This document shows positions 17,750-26,034 of a stretch of DNA of 64,000 nucleotides, piece after piece. How positions within the stretch are numbered: position 1 is the stretch's first letter; every line of letters starts with the position of its first letter. The notes under the pieces are model-generated. The model ran no database searches. It was not told the origin of the DNA and was given only the letters and a program-made list of their open reading frames with translations. Source of the DNA: JAJDXW01 sp965202895 (GTDB taxonomy: Bacteria > Pseudomonadota > Gammaproteobacteria > HK1); the NCBI GenBank assembly GCA_965202895.1, contig OZ241901.1, positions 4,464,001 through 4,528,000 of the forward strand. Direction: 5' to 3'. The translations under genes and the position numbers were made by a program.

Positions 17750-17835
17750 TGGTGCCGAAGGCCGGATTCGAACCGGCACGCCTCGCGGCACTGCCCCCTC
17801 AAGACAGCGTGTCTACCAGATTCCACCACTTCGGC
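17750..17835 (-). tRNA. tRNA-Leu (anticodon GAG)
   Basis: An 86-nt class II tRNA on the minus strand. The acceptor arm GCCGAAG pairs with CTTCGGC. The anticodon arm CTGTC/GGCAG has loop TTGAGGG (anticodon GAG). There is a long variable arm between the anticodon and T arms, a T loop GGTTCGAATCC, and an encoded CCA end (17750-17752). It lies directly upstream of nuoA. The usual tpiA-secG pair before it is absent. Confidence 0.95.
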
Positions 17836-17848
17836 ATCGAGGCTCGGC

Positions 17849-17854
17849 ATTCTA
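17849..17854 (-). promoter_or_regulatory. candidate -10 box for tRNA-Leu / nuo operon
   Basis: On the minus strand TAGAAT (one mismatch from TATAAT) lies 13 nt before the 5' end of tRNA-Leu, in an AT-rich patch that stands out in the GC-rich context. No good -35 hexamer is seen at the expected spacing. No separate promoter is obvious in the 49 bp before nuoA. Confidence 0.45.
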
Positions 17855-18197
17855 TCCCAAAATGCGCGCCCGGGGCGGGCCGGAATCGCGCCGCGGGCCG
17901 TGGGCCGCGGCTGCTTCATCCCAGGGCTGGGGTCGCGCGGTGACGGGAGGGAGATCGGAAGAGCCGGCCGCGTGGGGAGGCCGCCGGGCCTCGGTCATCG
18001 CACCCCGGCCGATCCGCCGCCGCGGATGCGGACCCGCGGGTGCGAGGGGGCAGCCGTTCGTCGCTGGTCCTCCCGGTCCGGGGTGCGTGCGGACCGGCGG
18101 GTGCGAAGGGGCGGGTCTTCTCCCGCGAACACGGAGGTGCGGGCGCGGGGCGGGCCTTGCCCGGCCCCGGCCCGGTCGCAGCGGCGGGCGCCTCCGG
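17855..18197. other. intergenic region with short direct repeat
   Basis: No gene recognised. A 25-bp direct repeat (tgcggacc-S-gcgggtgcga-R-ggggc, two mismatches) occurs at about 18027-18051 and again about 60 bp later. Nothing else is supported. Confidence 0.4.
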
Positions 18198-19079
18198 TCA
18201 GCCGCGCCGGTACTCGATCCCCTCGGAGTCGAGGAACCGCCGGATCACGCTCGCATGCACGGCGAGGCCGGTGTTCAGGAACTGGTGCTCCACCTGTCCC
18301 CGCCCCCCGCCCGGCACCGGCGGATGGAACCCGAGCGGGTGGTGCATGGTGTGGGACTGGATCCCCCACACCCGCGCGGCGGTGTCGAAGACCGGCCCAC
18401 CCATCTGCCCGACGAGGTTCGGCGAGGAGGTCTCGATGAAGGGGCTCGGCTCTCCCTCTCCGCTCCCCGGCGGCCGGGTGTTGACGATGCGCGTGAACAT
18501 CCCGTCCAGGGGAAACGCCGGCAGCGGCACCGACCCGGGAGGCAGGGTGAACGTGTCCGCCTCCTCGTCGTAGACCGGCACGATCCGGTGAAAGGGGAAG
18601 CCGAGCTTGCACAGGCTCCGGCCGGGCAGGTAGTCCCCGCCGGGCTCCTTGAACACCGGGTAACCCGGAACGGAGGCCGGAGCGAAGGGCTCCAGACGCC
18701 CGAGGGCGAGGTCCGCCGCCGGCAACGTCTTCGCCTCGACGAGGTGGGTGTCGTCCATCCCCCACCACACCGAATGGTCGCGCACGGACACGCCCGAAGG
18801 ACGCTGGAAGGTGCGCACCCCCTTCTTGCGGAAGTGCTTGTCCGCGGCCGTGTCGCGCTGGAACTCCACCACGTTGCTCCGGAATCCCCGGTGCCTGCGC
18901 ACGCTCTCCTGCTGCTGGCGGATGATCTCGAGGAGGTGTGCGGCGGTGACGACCCAGCCCTCGGGATTGACCACGACGTAGGCGCCGACGATGCTCCGGC
19001 ACTCGCCGCGCACCGTGCGGCTCGACAGCACCAGCGGCCGGGTGAAGCCGAGCGCGATGGAAACGGCCCTGCTGAACAA
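18198..19079 (-). CDS. trypsin-fold protein lacking the catalytic serine
   Basis: A 293-aa S1/trypsin-like peptidase-domain protein. The chymotrypsin-fold landmarks are present: GWVVTAAH with catalytic-type His48, PAADLALGRLE with Asp123, and the oxyanion-region segment NLVGQMGGPVFD. In active relatives that last motif reads GxSGGP; here the nucleophile Ser is Met226 (codon ATG). It continues WGIQSHTMHHPLGF and VEHQFLNTGLAVHASVI, a C-terminal pattern shared with a bacterial family of stand-alone trypsin-like proteins. No signal peptide is seen, so it may be cytosolic. The start is probably TTG (19077-19079); a GTG 16 codons in is the alternative. It may be a pseudo-protease acting by binding, or a recently inactivated gene. 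Confidence 0.75.
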   Translation of the reverse strand: MFSRAVSIALGFTRPLVLSSRTVRGECRSIVGAYVVVNPEGWVVTAAHLLEIIRQQQESVRRHRGFRSNVVEFQRDTAADKHFRKKGVRTFQRPSGVSVRDHSVWWGMDDTHLVEAKTLPAADLALGRLEPFAPASVPGYPVFKEPGGDYLPGRSLCKLGFPFHRIVPVYDEEADTFTLPPGSVPLPAFPLDGMFTRIVNTRPPGSGEGEPSPFIETSSPNLVGQMGGPVFDTAARVWGIQSHTMHHPLGFHPPVPGGGRGQVEHQFLNTGLAVHASVIRRFLDSEGIEYRRG

Positions 19080-19849
19080 CTGCGTCTCTCCTTCGAGGGT
19101 CGCCTCGGGAACCGGGACCCAAGGAAATCCTCGTTGCCCGAACCACTGAACGCAACCTCTCTACGTCCGAGGAGGCATGTGCGCGGTGGGGTTTTCGCCG
19201 GGCACGCCTCTCGCGAACGCTCTTGGGCACGGCGTCCTGGGAACGGCGCGTCTTCCAGACGCGCCGTTCCCAGGACGCCGTGCCCGCGCAAGTGGCTCCG
19301 TGGGGTGAAATCCGCCAGCAACCCCCTCGAACCGACCCCGAACCATGGAAGAACGCCGTCTCCGTGGGGGTAAAAAATATCTCAACCCCCGATCTCCACC
19401 CTCTATATCAAGAGTTTACGAACAGCGCCCGGGGCTCGTCCATGCTCGCCGGCACGGGGGCTCGTCCCGGCGTCTCCGGGGGACGGCCGGGCAAGGGCTT
19501 GCGGCCCGAGGGGACGCCGCCCGGGATCGAGGAGCGGGACGAACGATCCCGGAAGGGCGCCCTGTCCGCCGCCAGGGCCCTTTCACGCCGACCGACTCGC
19601 GGACGGGCTTCGATGCCCACCGCTCTTCCCGAGAACGGCGCGTTCCCAGGACCTTCGCCGCCCTGAACCGACCGAACCGGCGCCCACCCGCGCGAACCGA
19701 TTGCGCAGCGCGAAACGGCCCCGGTCCGCCACCGAACCTCTCGAAGCAGATCCGGGAGGACAGGCGGCGACGCCGAGGAACGATCCGCGGGCTCCTCGGG
19801 GACATCTCCAAGCCCGGAGAGGGGCGCGGCCGGCCGGAGGCGGGGGTGG
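19080..19849. other. 770-bp intergenic region with REP-like palindrome
   Basis: No intact gene. It holds the 28-bp perfect palindrome described separately. It also holds an AT-rich patch near 19370-19425 (aaaaaatatctc ... tatatcaag), unusual for this genome. A second partial copy of the palindrome motif (GAACGGCGCGTTCCCAGGA) lies near 19632. A 28-bp segment at 19580-19607 recurs with one mismatch at 20857-20883, on the other side of lipA. Confidence 0.55.
19225..19285. repeat. perfect 28-bp inverted repeat (REP-like)
   Basis: GGGCACGGCGTCCTGGGAAC... (19225-19252) is exactly complementary to 19258-19285 around a 5-nt loop TTCCA. There is no T-tract. Part of the arm recurs near 19632. This is the form of an extragenic palindromic (REP) element in a gene-free spacer. 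Confidence 0.75.
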
Positions 19850-20794
19850 TCAGGCGACCTCCGCCGCCTGCCGGTCCGCGTGGTACGACGAACGCACGAG
19901 AGGGCCGCTCGCGACGTTCGCGAACCCGATCTCTTCGCCGACCCGCCGGAGCTCCTCGAACCGGGCGGGCTCTACGAAGCGTTCGACCGGGAGGTGCCCG
20001 CGGCTCGGCTGGAGGTACTGGCCGACGGTGAGCATGGTGCAGCCGTGGGCGTGCAGGTCGCGCATGACCTCCACGATCTCCTCGTCCGTCTCCCCCACCC
20101 CGACCATCAGCCCCGACTTGACGGGGACCCCGGGATGGGCCTCCCCGAAGCGCCGGAGCAGATCGAGCGACCACGCGTAGTCCGCCCCCGGGCGCACCCG
20201 GCGATAGAGGCGGGGCACGGTCTCGAGGTTGTGGTTGAACACGTCCGGCGGGGCGGCGGCGAGCGCCTCGAGGGCGCGCTCCATCCGTCCCCGGAAATCG
20301 GGCACGAGGATCTCGATGCGGGTCGAGGGGGCCCGCCCCCGGACCGCGCGCACGCACGCCGCGAAATGGCCCGCCCCGCCGTCGCGGAGATCGTCGCGGT
20401 CCACCGAGGTGATGACGACGTGCCGGAGCCCCATGCGCGCCACCGCGGACGCGAGGCGGAGCGGCTCCGCCGGGTCGAGGGGATCGGGGCGCCCGTGGGC
20501 GACGTCGCAGAACGGGCAGCGGCGGGTGCAGAGCTCGCCCATGACCATGAACGTCGCGGTGCCGTGCGCGAAGCACTCGCCGAGATTCGGGCAGGAAGCC
20601 TCCTCGCACACGGTGACGAGCCGCTGCCGGCGAAGGAGCCCCTTGAGGGCGGCGACCTCCGGCCCCACCGGGGCGCGGGCCCGGATCCAGGGAGGCTTGC
20701 GCGGGAGGGGACCCTCGATCGGAGCGATCTTGACGGGGTTCCGGGCGGTCTTGCTCGCGCCGGACTCGGCGGACGGGTGGGTCGAAGTGGACAT
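19850..20794 (-). CDS. lipA: lipoyl synthase
   Basis: Radical-SAM enzyme (314 aa, normal length) that inserts two sulfurs into octanoyl groups on lipoyl domains of E2 and GcvH proteins. The auxiliary cluster motif CX4CX5C is Cys63, Cys68 and Cys74 (CEEASCPNLGEC). The radical-SAM CX3CX2C is Cys89, Cys93 and Cys96 (CTRRCPFCD). ITSVDRDDLRDGGAGHF, FNHNLETVPRLY, VKSGLMVGVGE and the C-terminal RSSYHA serine are all present. The ATG at 20794 fits homologues; the longer open frame upstream does not. No lipB is adjacent, so the octanoyltransferase must be elsewhere or replaced by LplA. Confidence 0.96.
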   Translation of the reverse strand: MSTSTHPSAESGASKTARNPVKIAPIEGPLPRKPPWIRARAPVGPEVAALKGLLRRQRLVTVCEEASCPNLGECFAHGTATFMVMGELCTRRCPFCDVAHGRPDPLDPAEPLRLASAVARMGLRHVVITSVDRDDLRDGGAGHFAACVRAVRGRAPSTRIEILVPDFRGRMERALEALAAAPPDVFNHNLETVPRLYRRVRPGADYAWSLDLLRRFGEAHPGVPVKSGLMVGVGETDEEIVEVMRDLHAHGCTMLTVGQYLQPSRGHLPVERFVEPARFEELRRVGEEIGFANVASGPLVRSSYHADRQAAEVA

Positions 20795-20856
20795 GCCCGC
20801 CAGTATGCCAGCCTTGCGCCCGGCCGTCAGCCGCGTCGGCCGGCAGGGGCGGGGCT

Positions 20857-21080
20857 CTTTCACGCCGACCGGCTCGCGGACGGAGACGCGGGCGCTGATC
20901 GCCCGGCACACGGAGGAGACCGGCCAGCGCTTCTCGGTGGCGGCACTGGACGCGGTGTGGACCCGGGGCCAGCCCTGGCTGGTGAACGCGCTTCTCGCCG
21001 GGGCCTGCTTCGACGACGAGGCCGGGAGGGACCGCTCGCGCACCATCGAGGAGGACGACGCCTGCGCGGCCCGGGAGTAG
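20857..21080 (+). pseudogene. relic of an AAA-type ATP-binding protein
   Basis: Plus-strand sequence reads FHADRLADGD in one frame, then (frame shifted) ALIARHTEETGQRFSVAALDA, then VWTRGQPWLVNALLAGACF and AGRDRSRTIEEDDA. This matches the region after the ATPase core of a common bacterial ATP-binding family ('lLyeqHT.eTGQ.Ft..Al..vw..T.GQPWLVNALa...cf'). The Walker motifs and the C-terminal part are absent. It is a truncated, frameshifted fragment of about 75 codons. A strong hairpin follows at 21097-21143. Confidence 0.55.
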
Positions 21081-21096
21081 CGGGCGTTCATGACGG

Positions 21097-21143
21097 CGCC
21101 GCCCGGTCCCGGTCCGGTCGGACCGGAGCGGGACCGGGCGGCG
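21097..21143. repeat. 22-bp hairpin with one mismatch
   Basis: Arms 21097-21118 and 21122-21143 (core GGTCCGGT / ACCGGAGC) pair over 22 bp with a single mismatch and a 3-nt CGG loop. It lies 16 bp after the ATPase relic. There is no T-run, so it could be an extragenic palindrome or a degenerate terminator. Confidence 0.65.
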
Positions 21144-21299
21144 GCCGCGCCGTGAACGGTGCGCACCGGGGCGCCGGCGTCTCCCCCGCGTTGCGCGCCC
21201 CTTCGGTCCCGGATGCCGCGGCGGGGTCTGCCTGCGCAGCCGGCGAGGGCGGGGCTTCCGGGCCGGGCGCCGCCGGGGCGCCGCCAGGACGATTCCATC

Positions 21300-21425
21300 C
21301 ATTGCGCGTTGGATACGTGCGCCGGAAGCGGATTTCGAGTGAAGCAGGGTCGAGAGCGCGAGCTCGACGATTCACGTGGTGCGAATCAGGACCCGGCGAC
21401 GGTCCCCGGAGCCGGATACCGGCAG
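21300..21425 (+). repeat. dispersed repeat, copy A (most diverged)
   Basis: This segment aligns with copies at 25345-25482 and 37029-37173. The shared core is TCGACGATTCA followed by YGTGGTGCG, GGACSCGGCG and CCGGAGCCGG. The left part (CGTTGGATACGTGC...GGATTTCGAGTG) lines up at the same distance as in the other copies. It sits 120 bp before a VOC gene and has no coding capacity. Confidence 0.55.
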
Positions 21426-21542
21426 GGTGAAATGGTCCCGGGCGCCACACGGCGCCGGACACCGGGAGGGCCGCTATGATGTTGCACGGGACCACATCGA
21501 GAGCCGGCCGGCCGGGACCGGCCCGCGACGGGGAAGACCGCC

Positions 21543-22115
21543 ATGAATACCGAAACGCCGGTACCGGAAGTAGCGTTCAGCCACGTCGGCCTCTTCGTGC
21601 ACGACATGGATCCGATGGAGGACTTCTATCGCCGCGTGCTCGGCTTCACCGTCACGGACCGGGGAGAGCTGCCGACGCCGACGGGCCGCGTCGGCCTCGT
21701 CTTCCTGAGCCGCGACCCGCGCGAGCACCACCAGATCGTCCTCGCGACCGGCCGGCCGCCGGGGCTCGGGTTCAACGTCGTCAACCAACTCTCCTTCCGG
21801 GTTCCGGACCTCGCGGCCCTGCGGCATTTCCACTCCGTACTGAAGGGCGAGCGCGTGAGCGCGGTGGCGCCGGTCACCCACGGGAACGCCATATCCCTCT
21901 ACTTCCGCGATCCGGAAGGCACCCGGATCGAGCTCTTCTTCGACACGCCCTGGCATTGCACGCAACCGGTCCGCGAACCCGTCGACCTCGCCCGGTCCGA
22001 CGCGGACATCCTGGCCGAGACCGAGCGGCTGGCGCGGTCGCGGCCGGGCTTCACGACGCGCGAAGCCTGGATGGCGGAGCTGGCCGGGCGGATGGACGCG
22101 CCGCCGGGTGGCTGA
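21543..22115 (+). CDS. VOC-family (extradiol dioxygenase-like) protein
   Basis: A 190-aa vicinal-oxygen-chelate protein. It has SHVGLFVHDMDPMEDFYRRV at the N-terminus (His14 as a likely metal ligand), EHHQIVLATG (His62/63) and the C-terminal YFRDPEGTRIELFFDTPW (Glu130). This is the His-His-Glu pattern of type I extradiol dioxygenases and related VOC enzymes. The end overlaps the next gene, an FAD aromatic hydroxylase, by 8 bp. The pair therefore looks like a two-step aromatic ring hydroxylation/cleavage unit, as in mhpA-mhpB-type pathways. The exact substrate is unknown. Confidence 0.8.
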   Translation: MNTETPVPEVAFSHVGLFVHDMDPMEDFYRRVLGFTVTDRGELPTPTGRVGLVFLSRDPREHHQIVLATGRPPGLGFNVVNQLSFRVPDLAALRHFHSVLKGERVSAVAPVTHGNAISLYFRDPEGTRIELFFDTPWHCTQPVREPVDLARSDADILAETERLARSRPGFTTREAWMAELAGRMDAPPGG

Positions 22116-23631
22116 GCCCGACTTCGACGTCGCGGTGGTCGGCTTCGGCCCGGTCGGCGCGCTGCTCGCCAACCTCCTCGGCCGGCACGGGCTTCGGGTG
22201 CTGGTGCTGGAACGCGATGCGGACGTCCATCCCCTGCCGCGGGCGGTGCACTTCGACGGCGAGGTCATGCGCGTATTCCAGGCCGCGGGGCTCGCCGAGG
22301 CGGTCGGCAGCGTGGCGCGCGCCACGTCGAAGGGGATGCACTTCGTCAACGCGGCGGGCGAGACCCTCATGGTCCGCCGCGGCGCCGTCGGCCCCGGGCC
22401 GCACGGCTGGGCGAACGACTGGTACTTCCACCAGCCGGAGCTCGACGCGGTGCTCCGGGAGGGCGTCGCGCGCTTCGCGAACGTCGAAGTCCGCCTCCGG
22501 CACGAGGCGACGGCCGTCCGGGACGCGGGCGACCGCGCTTCGGTTGCCGTCCGGGCGGCGGGGACCGGCGCGTCGAGCGAGTGGACGGCGCGCTACGTCG
22601 TCGGCTGCGACGGCGCCCGGTCACTGGTCCGGGACACGATCGGCGCGTCGATGATCGACCTCGGCCTGCACCAACCCTGGCTCGTCGTGGACGTCGTCGC
22701 ACGGCCGGGGTCGGAACGCGCGAGGCGGCTTCCCGACTATACGGTCCAGCACTGCGACCCGCGCCGGCCGATGACCCGGGTACACGTGAAGGGCCCCCGG
22801 CATCGCTGGGAGATCATGCTCATGCCGGGCGACGACGAAGCCGGGATCGTGCGGCCCGAGCGGATCTGGCCCATGCTGGCCCACGCGGTCGGGCCGGACG
22901 ACGTCCGCATCGAACGCGCCGCGGTCTACACCTTCCATGCGCTGCTCGCCGCACCGTGGCGCCGCGGCCGGCTGATGCTGGCCGGGGACAGCGCGCACCA
23001 GACCCCGCCCTTCCTCGGGCAGGGCATGTGCGCCGGCATCCGGGACGCCGCCAACCTCGCCTGGAAGCTCGGGATGGTGGTGGCCGGCACGGCCGGCGAA
23101 TCGCTGCTCGACACCTGCGAGGCCGAGCGCGGCCCCCACGTGCGCGAGTTCATCGAGCTCGCGGTCCGCCTCGGGGCGGTCATCCAGACCACGGACCCGG
23201 ATGCGGCCGGGGCGCGCGACGCCGAGCTTCGTGCGAGCGGGCCGAGGGCGTTCGACTTTCCGCAGCCGCGGCTCGGACGCGGCGCATGGGTGGGGGAGGC
23301 TCCGGCGTGCGGGGCCGTGTTCCCGCAACCCCGGCTCGCCGACGGGCGCCGGCTGGACGAGGCGGTGGGGGACCGGTTCGCGGTGCTCTCGGTGCTCCCG
23401 CCCGCCGTGCTCGGCGCATTCGGCGCGCGGAGCCGCGGCCCGGGCGGCGGAGGCCGGGACGGCCTCGACCTCGCCCTCGTCGGTGCGCCGGGACCGGAAG
23501 TCGAAGAATGGCTGGCCGAGCGGGAAGCGGTGGCGGTCATCGTCCGCCCCGACCGCTACGTGTTCGGGGTCGCCCGAGACGAGGTGGAGCTCCGGCGCGC
23601 GCTCGACGAGCTTCCCGCCCGCCTGCACTGA
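22108..23631 (+). CDS. FAD-dependent aromatic monooxygenase (MhpA-like)
   Basis: A 507-aa flavoprotein hydroxylase of the PheA/MhpA class. The N-terminal ADP-binding motif GFGPVGALLANLLG lies in the first beta-alpha-beta unit. The DG motif CDGARSLVRDTIG lies mid-protein, and the GD motif LAGDSAHQTPPFLGQGMCAG with IRDAANLAWKL binds the FAD ribose. The C-terminal 110 residues form the thioredoxin-like domain typical of MhpA (FPQPRL twice, VGDRFAVL). The GTG start at 22108 overlaps the VOC gene. It probably hydroxylates a phenolic acid using NADH and O2; the specificity is not inferable. Confidence 0.87.
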   Translation: MAEPDFDVAVVGFGPVGALLANLLGRHGLRVLVLERDADVHPLPRAVHFDGEVMRVFQAAGLAEAVGSVARATSKGMHFVNAAGETLMVRRGAVGPGPHGWANDWYFHQPELDAVLREGVARFANVEVRLRHEATAVRDAGDRASVAVRAAGTGASSEWTARYVVGCDGARSLVRDTIGASMIDLGLHQPWLVVDVVARPGSERARRLPDYTVQHCDPRRPMTRVHVKGPRHRWEIMLMPGDDEAGIVRPERIWPMLAHAVGPDDVRIERAAVYTFHALLAAPWRRGRLMLAGDSAHQTPPFLGQGMCAGIRDAANLAWKLGMVVAGTAGESLLDTCEAERGPHVREFIELAVRLGAVIQTTDPDAAGARDAELRASGPRAFDFPQPRLGRGAWVGEAPACGAVFPQPRLADGRRLDEAVGDRFAVLSVLPPAVLGAFGARSRGPGGGGRDGLDLALVGAPGPEVEEWLAEREAVAVIVRPDRYVFGVARDEVELRRALDELPARLH

Positions 23632-23820
23632 GCAACCGGCGCTTCGGGGGCGGCCCCCGCCACGGGACGCATACGGCCCGGACGCTCCGCCGGATCGGGG
23701 TCGGGAGCGCATTGGCGCAGAGAGAGGCGCGGGCCGGAGATGGAAATCCGGTATGCGGGAGAAACCGCGGGGCCGCCGCGCCGCGAGGAGACCGCGGATC
23801 GGGGCCCTGGTCCGATTCGG

Positions 23821-24960
23821 TCAGCGGGCGCGGACCCGCGCGAGGAAGTCGCGCTCGCCGTTACAGGCGAAGGCCGCGGCGATGGCGAGGCGGCTCTCGA
23901 CGCCGCCGCCGCGGGCGAGCGCCTCCGGGAGCTCGGCGAGGAAACGCTCCGAACACTCGATGCCGCGCGACCGAAGGACCTCGCGCACCGCCTCCGCCAA
24001 GCCCTGAGCGCGGCCCTTCGCTTCGCCTTCCGCCCGCCCTTCCGACCGGCTCTCGTCCCGCAGCGAACGCAGCAACGGGCTGTCGTCCGGTCCGGTCCCC
24101 TCCCATTCGCCCAGCGCGCGGCCCAACCGCTCCAGCCGCAGGTGCGTCCAGCCCGAGAGCTCGCTCTCGTTCATCGCCTCGTGGATCGAATGCGCCCGCC
24201 AGCCCGGAAACGCACGGCTCCCGGGCGACTCCCGGTACCGCCCCCCTTCCAGAAGGTACACCGTCAGACCCGGCGAGAGACCCCGCGGGCGGCTCGGCGT
24301 CCATCGCTCGGGCGTCTCCACCCACACCTCCGGAAAACCCCACGACTCGTAACGGCCCAGCTTCCCGCGACGAACGTCCGTCGTGTGGTCCACCTCCAGC
24401 ACCACGTCCGGGTAGTCGTGCCTCCCCACCACCATCGCCCGCTCCCCCGCGAGCTGCGCCCGCGACGGGTCCAGGTACACCGTCTGGTCCGCCTGCATGA
24501 TCTCCCGCGCCCGTCCCCGTTCGTCACCGAGCAGGAGATCCATCGAGCCGAAGCACTCGATCGGCGAGCCGCGCACCGCGGCGATGAGGGCCGTCATCGC
24601 GACGAGCCGACTCGCGGGGCTCTCGTGGGCGGGGCCGATGGGGTCGCGCACCATCCAGGCCATGCCGGAGCGGGCGCTCCAGAACTCGAAGCGGCCTTCG
24701 TAGCGGCCGACCGCCTCGGAAGACATGGGGACGGCCTTGCAGCCGGGGAGCTCGGGGTCGGGGCCGGGCGGCGCGTCCAGCGCCGGGGGACGGCCCGGGG
24801 CGGCCACTTTCGCCCGCGCCGCGGGCGAGCCGGGCGCGAAATCCGGCTCCGGCACGCGGTCGATGGACGCTGCCCCCGCACGCCCTTCGGCGCCCCGCCC
24901 GTCCGCTTCCGGGATCTCCGCCGCGGGCCGTGTGGGAGCGGATACGTTCGGAGCGACCAT
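23821..24960 (-). CDS. Uma2-family (PD-(D/E)XK-fold) protein
   Basis: A 379-aa member of the Uma2/DUF820 nuclease-fold group. The fold signature is DYPDVVLEVDHTTDVRRGKL followed by YESWGFPEVWVETP (Asp, ExD and Lys in the expected order). EGRFEFW and MVRDPIGPAHE come upstream and AFPGWRAHSIHEAMNE downstream. The C-terminus has a charged EGRAEGEAKGRAQGL stretch, often seen in this group. The first 75 residues are Pro/Ala-rich and poorly conserved. The ATG at 24960 sits only 6 nt after a good -10 box, suggesting a leaderless message; an internal ATG at 24726 is an alternative. Biological role unknown. Confidence 0.78.
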   Translation of the reverse strand: MVAPNVSAPTRPAAEIPEADGRGAEGRAGAASIDRVPEPDFAPGSPAARAKVAAPGRPPALDAPPGPDPELPGCKAVPMSSEAVGRYEGRFEFWSARSGMAWMVRDPIGPAHESPASRLVAMTALIAAVRGSPIECFGSMDLLLGDERGRAREIMQADQTVYLDPSRAQLAGERAMVVGRHDYPDVVLEVDHTTDVRRGKLGRYESWGFPEVWVETPERWTPSRPRGLSPGLTVYLLEGGRYRESPGSRAFPGWRAHSIHEAMNESELSGWTHLRLERLGRALGEWEGTGPDDSPLLRSLRDESRSEGRAEGEAKGRAQGLAEAVREVLRSRGIECSERFLAELPEALARGGGVESRLAIAAAFACNGERDFLARVRAR

Positions 24961-24966
24961 GACGTG

Positions 24967-24995
24967 ATCATAGGCAGGGCAGGGAGGAACGGCAA
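24967..24995 (-). promoter_or_regulatory. sigma70-type promoter for the Uma2-family gene
   Basis: On the minus strand TTGCCG (24990-24995) and TATGAT (24967-24972) are separated by exactly 17 bp. The -10 matches five of six consensus bases and the -35 four of six. Transcription would start at about the ATG 24960. The spacer and -35 overlap an imperfect palindrome (gggaggaacggc / gccgttccctcc). Confidence 0.55.
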
Positions 24996-25199
24996 CGCCG
25001 TTCCCTCCACCGTCGCCCCGTGGATGGACGGGAAACATCGAGCGCCGAGGCGAACCATGACGGAGAGACGCGGCCCCGACGCATCCCTCCACGACGCGGA
25101 ACGGAGCGCGCTGCCCGCAGAAACTTCACCCGCACCAAGCCGCCGGGCCTGCCCCGCTCCCGTGAACGGGGACGGTCGGCCGACGGCCTCCGCCGATGG

Positions 25200-25275
<76 letters not shown>

Positions 25276-25344
25276 CGACCGCATAGTGAAGCACCGAAGC
25301 GGGGGAGACCGCAAGTGGCCCGACGGCCCCGAACCGGGCCTTTC

Positions 25345-25482
25345 CACGCTGCATCGGGGGCGCGCGCCGGATGTGTCTCGAAGAAGAATTCGGATGATAT
25401 TGGTCTCAAAATGCAAATTCGACGATTCATGTGGTGCGGATCGGGACGTGACGGCAACCATCGGGCCGGGGACCGCCGGGAT
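25345..25482 (+). repeat. dispersed repeat, copy B
   Basis: Closely matches copy C (37029-37173, opposite strand) over about 140 bp. Shared blocks, in order, are CGCGCG, GGA-GTGTC-CG, GAAGAATTCGG, GGT-TGAAAAT (TGGTCTCAAAATG here), ATTCGACGATTCATG and GGACCGGGAC-like, ending CCGGGGACCG. It also matches copy A, with more changes. It lies between tRNA-Lys and the VOC/PhyH pair, is non-coding, and has a notably AT-rich centre. Confidence 0.65.
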
Positions 25483-25554
25483 GGCTTCGTGCGGCGTGCA
25501 GTGCGGGAGGCGCAGGGTGGAGATGACGCAGGGCGGGGGCCGTGGCAAGGCCGG

Positions 25555-25998
25555 TCAGCGTGCCTCGTCGAGGGGGCGGTCGATCGCCCAGAGGTAGCCG
25601 TCGGGATCGAGGATGAAGACCTCCCGCACGCCGTGCGGCTTGTCCATGGCCCCGGCGAGGATCGGGTCCCCGCGTTCGCGGGCCGCCTCCTCGGCCGCAT
25701 CGGGGTCCGTGTCGTGCAGCCGGATCTCCGCCCCGACCCCCCGCGCATCGTCGGCCGCGAGGCTGCCGTGGAGTGGATGGCCGCGATAGGTGTGGTCGGC
25801 GTGGAGCATCCACTCCGACGGGCCGTGGCGAAGCATCGCGAAATCCGGATCGGAGTAGACCGGCTCGACGCCGAGCACGTCGTGGGCGAAGGCGAGCGCG
25901 CGCGCGACGTCCCGCACCAGGAGATTGAGCGTGAGCCCGCGAAGCGAGCGGCCGTACTCGTCCGCGGGCATCCACGGATCGCCCTCGCGGAGCTTCAT
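25555..25998 (-). CDS. VOC-family (glyoxalase-like) protein
   Basis: A 147-aa single VOC domain protein. It has LTLNLLVRDVARALAFAHDVLG at the N-terminus, ADHTYRGHPL in the middle, and the closing FILDPDGYLWAIDRPLDEA, the 'DPdGn.w.l' end of glyoxalase-like proteins. It lies 36 bp after a PhyH-type oxygenase gene on the same strand, so the two probably form an operon. The metal site and reaction cannot be assigned from sequence alone. Confidence 0.78.
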   Translation of the reverse strand: MKLREGDPWMPADEYGRSLRGLTLNLLVRDVARALAFAHDVLGVEPVYSDPDFAMLRHGPSEWMLHADHTYRGHPLHGSLAADDARGVGAEIRLHDTDPDAAEEAARERGDPILAGAMDKPHGVREVFILDPDGYLWAIDRPLDEAR

Positions 25999-26034
25999 CC
26001 CCGACCTCGCCGCCGGACGGGAGGCGCGGCCCGC

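Noticed and set aside
19345..20031. Plus-strand frame from the REP region into lipA
   Set aside because: It has Arg/Pro/Gly-rich content without homology, spans a palindrome and runs antisense into lipA.
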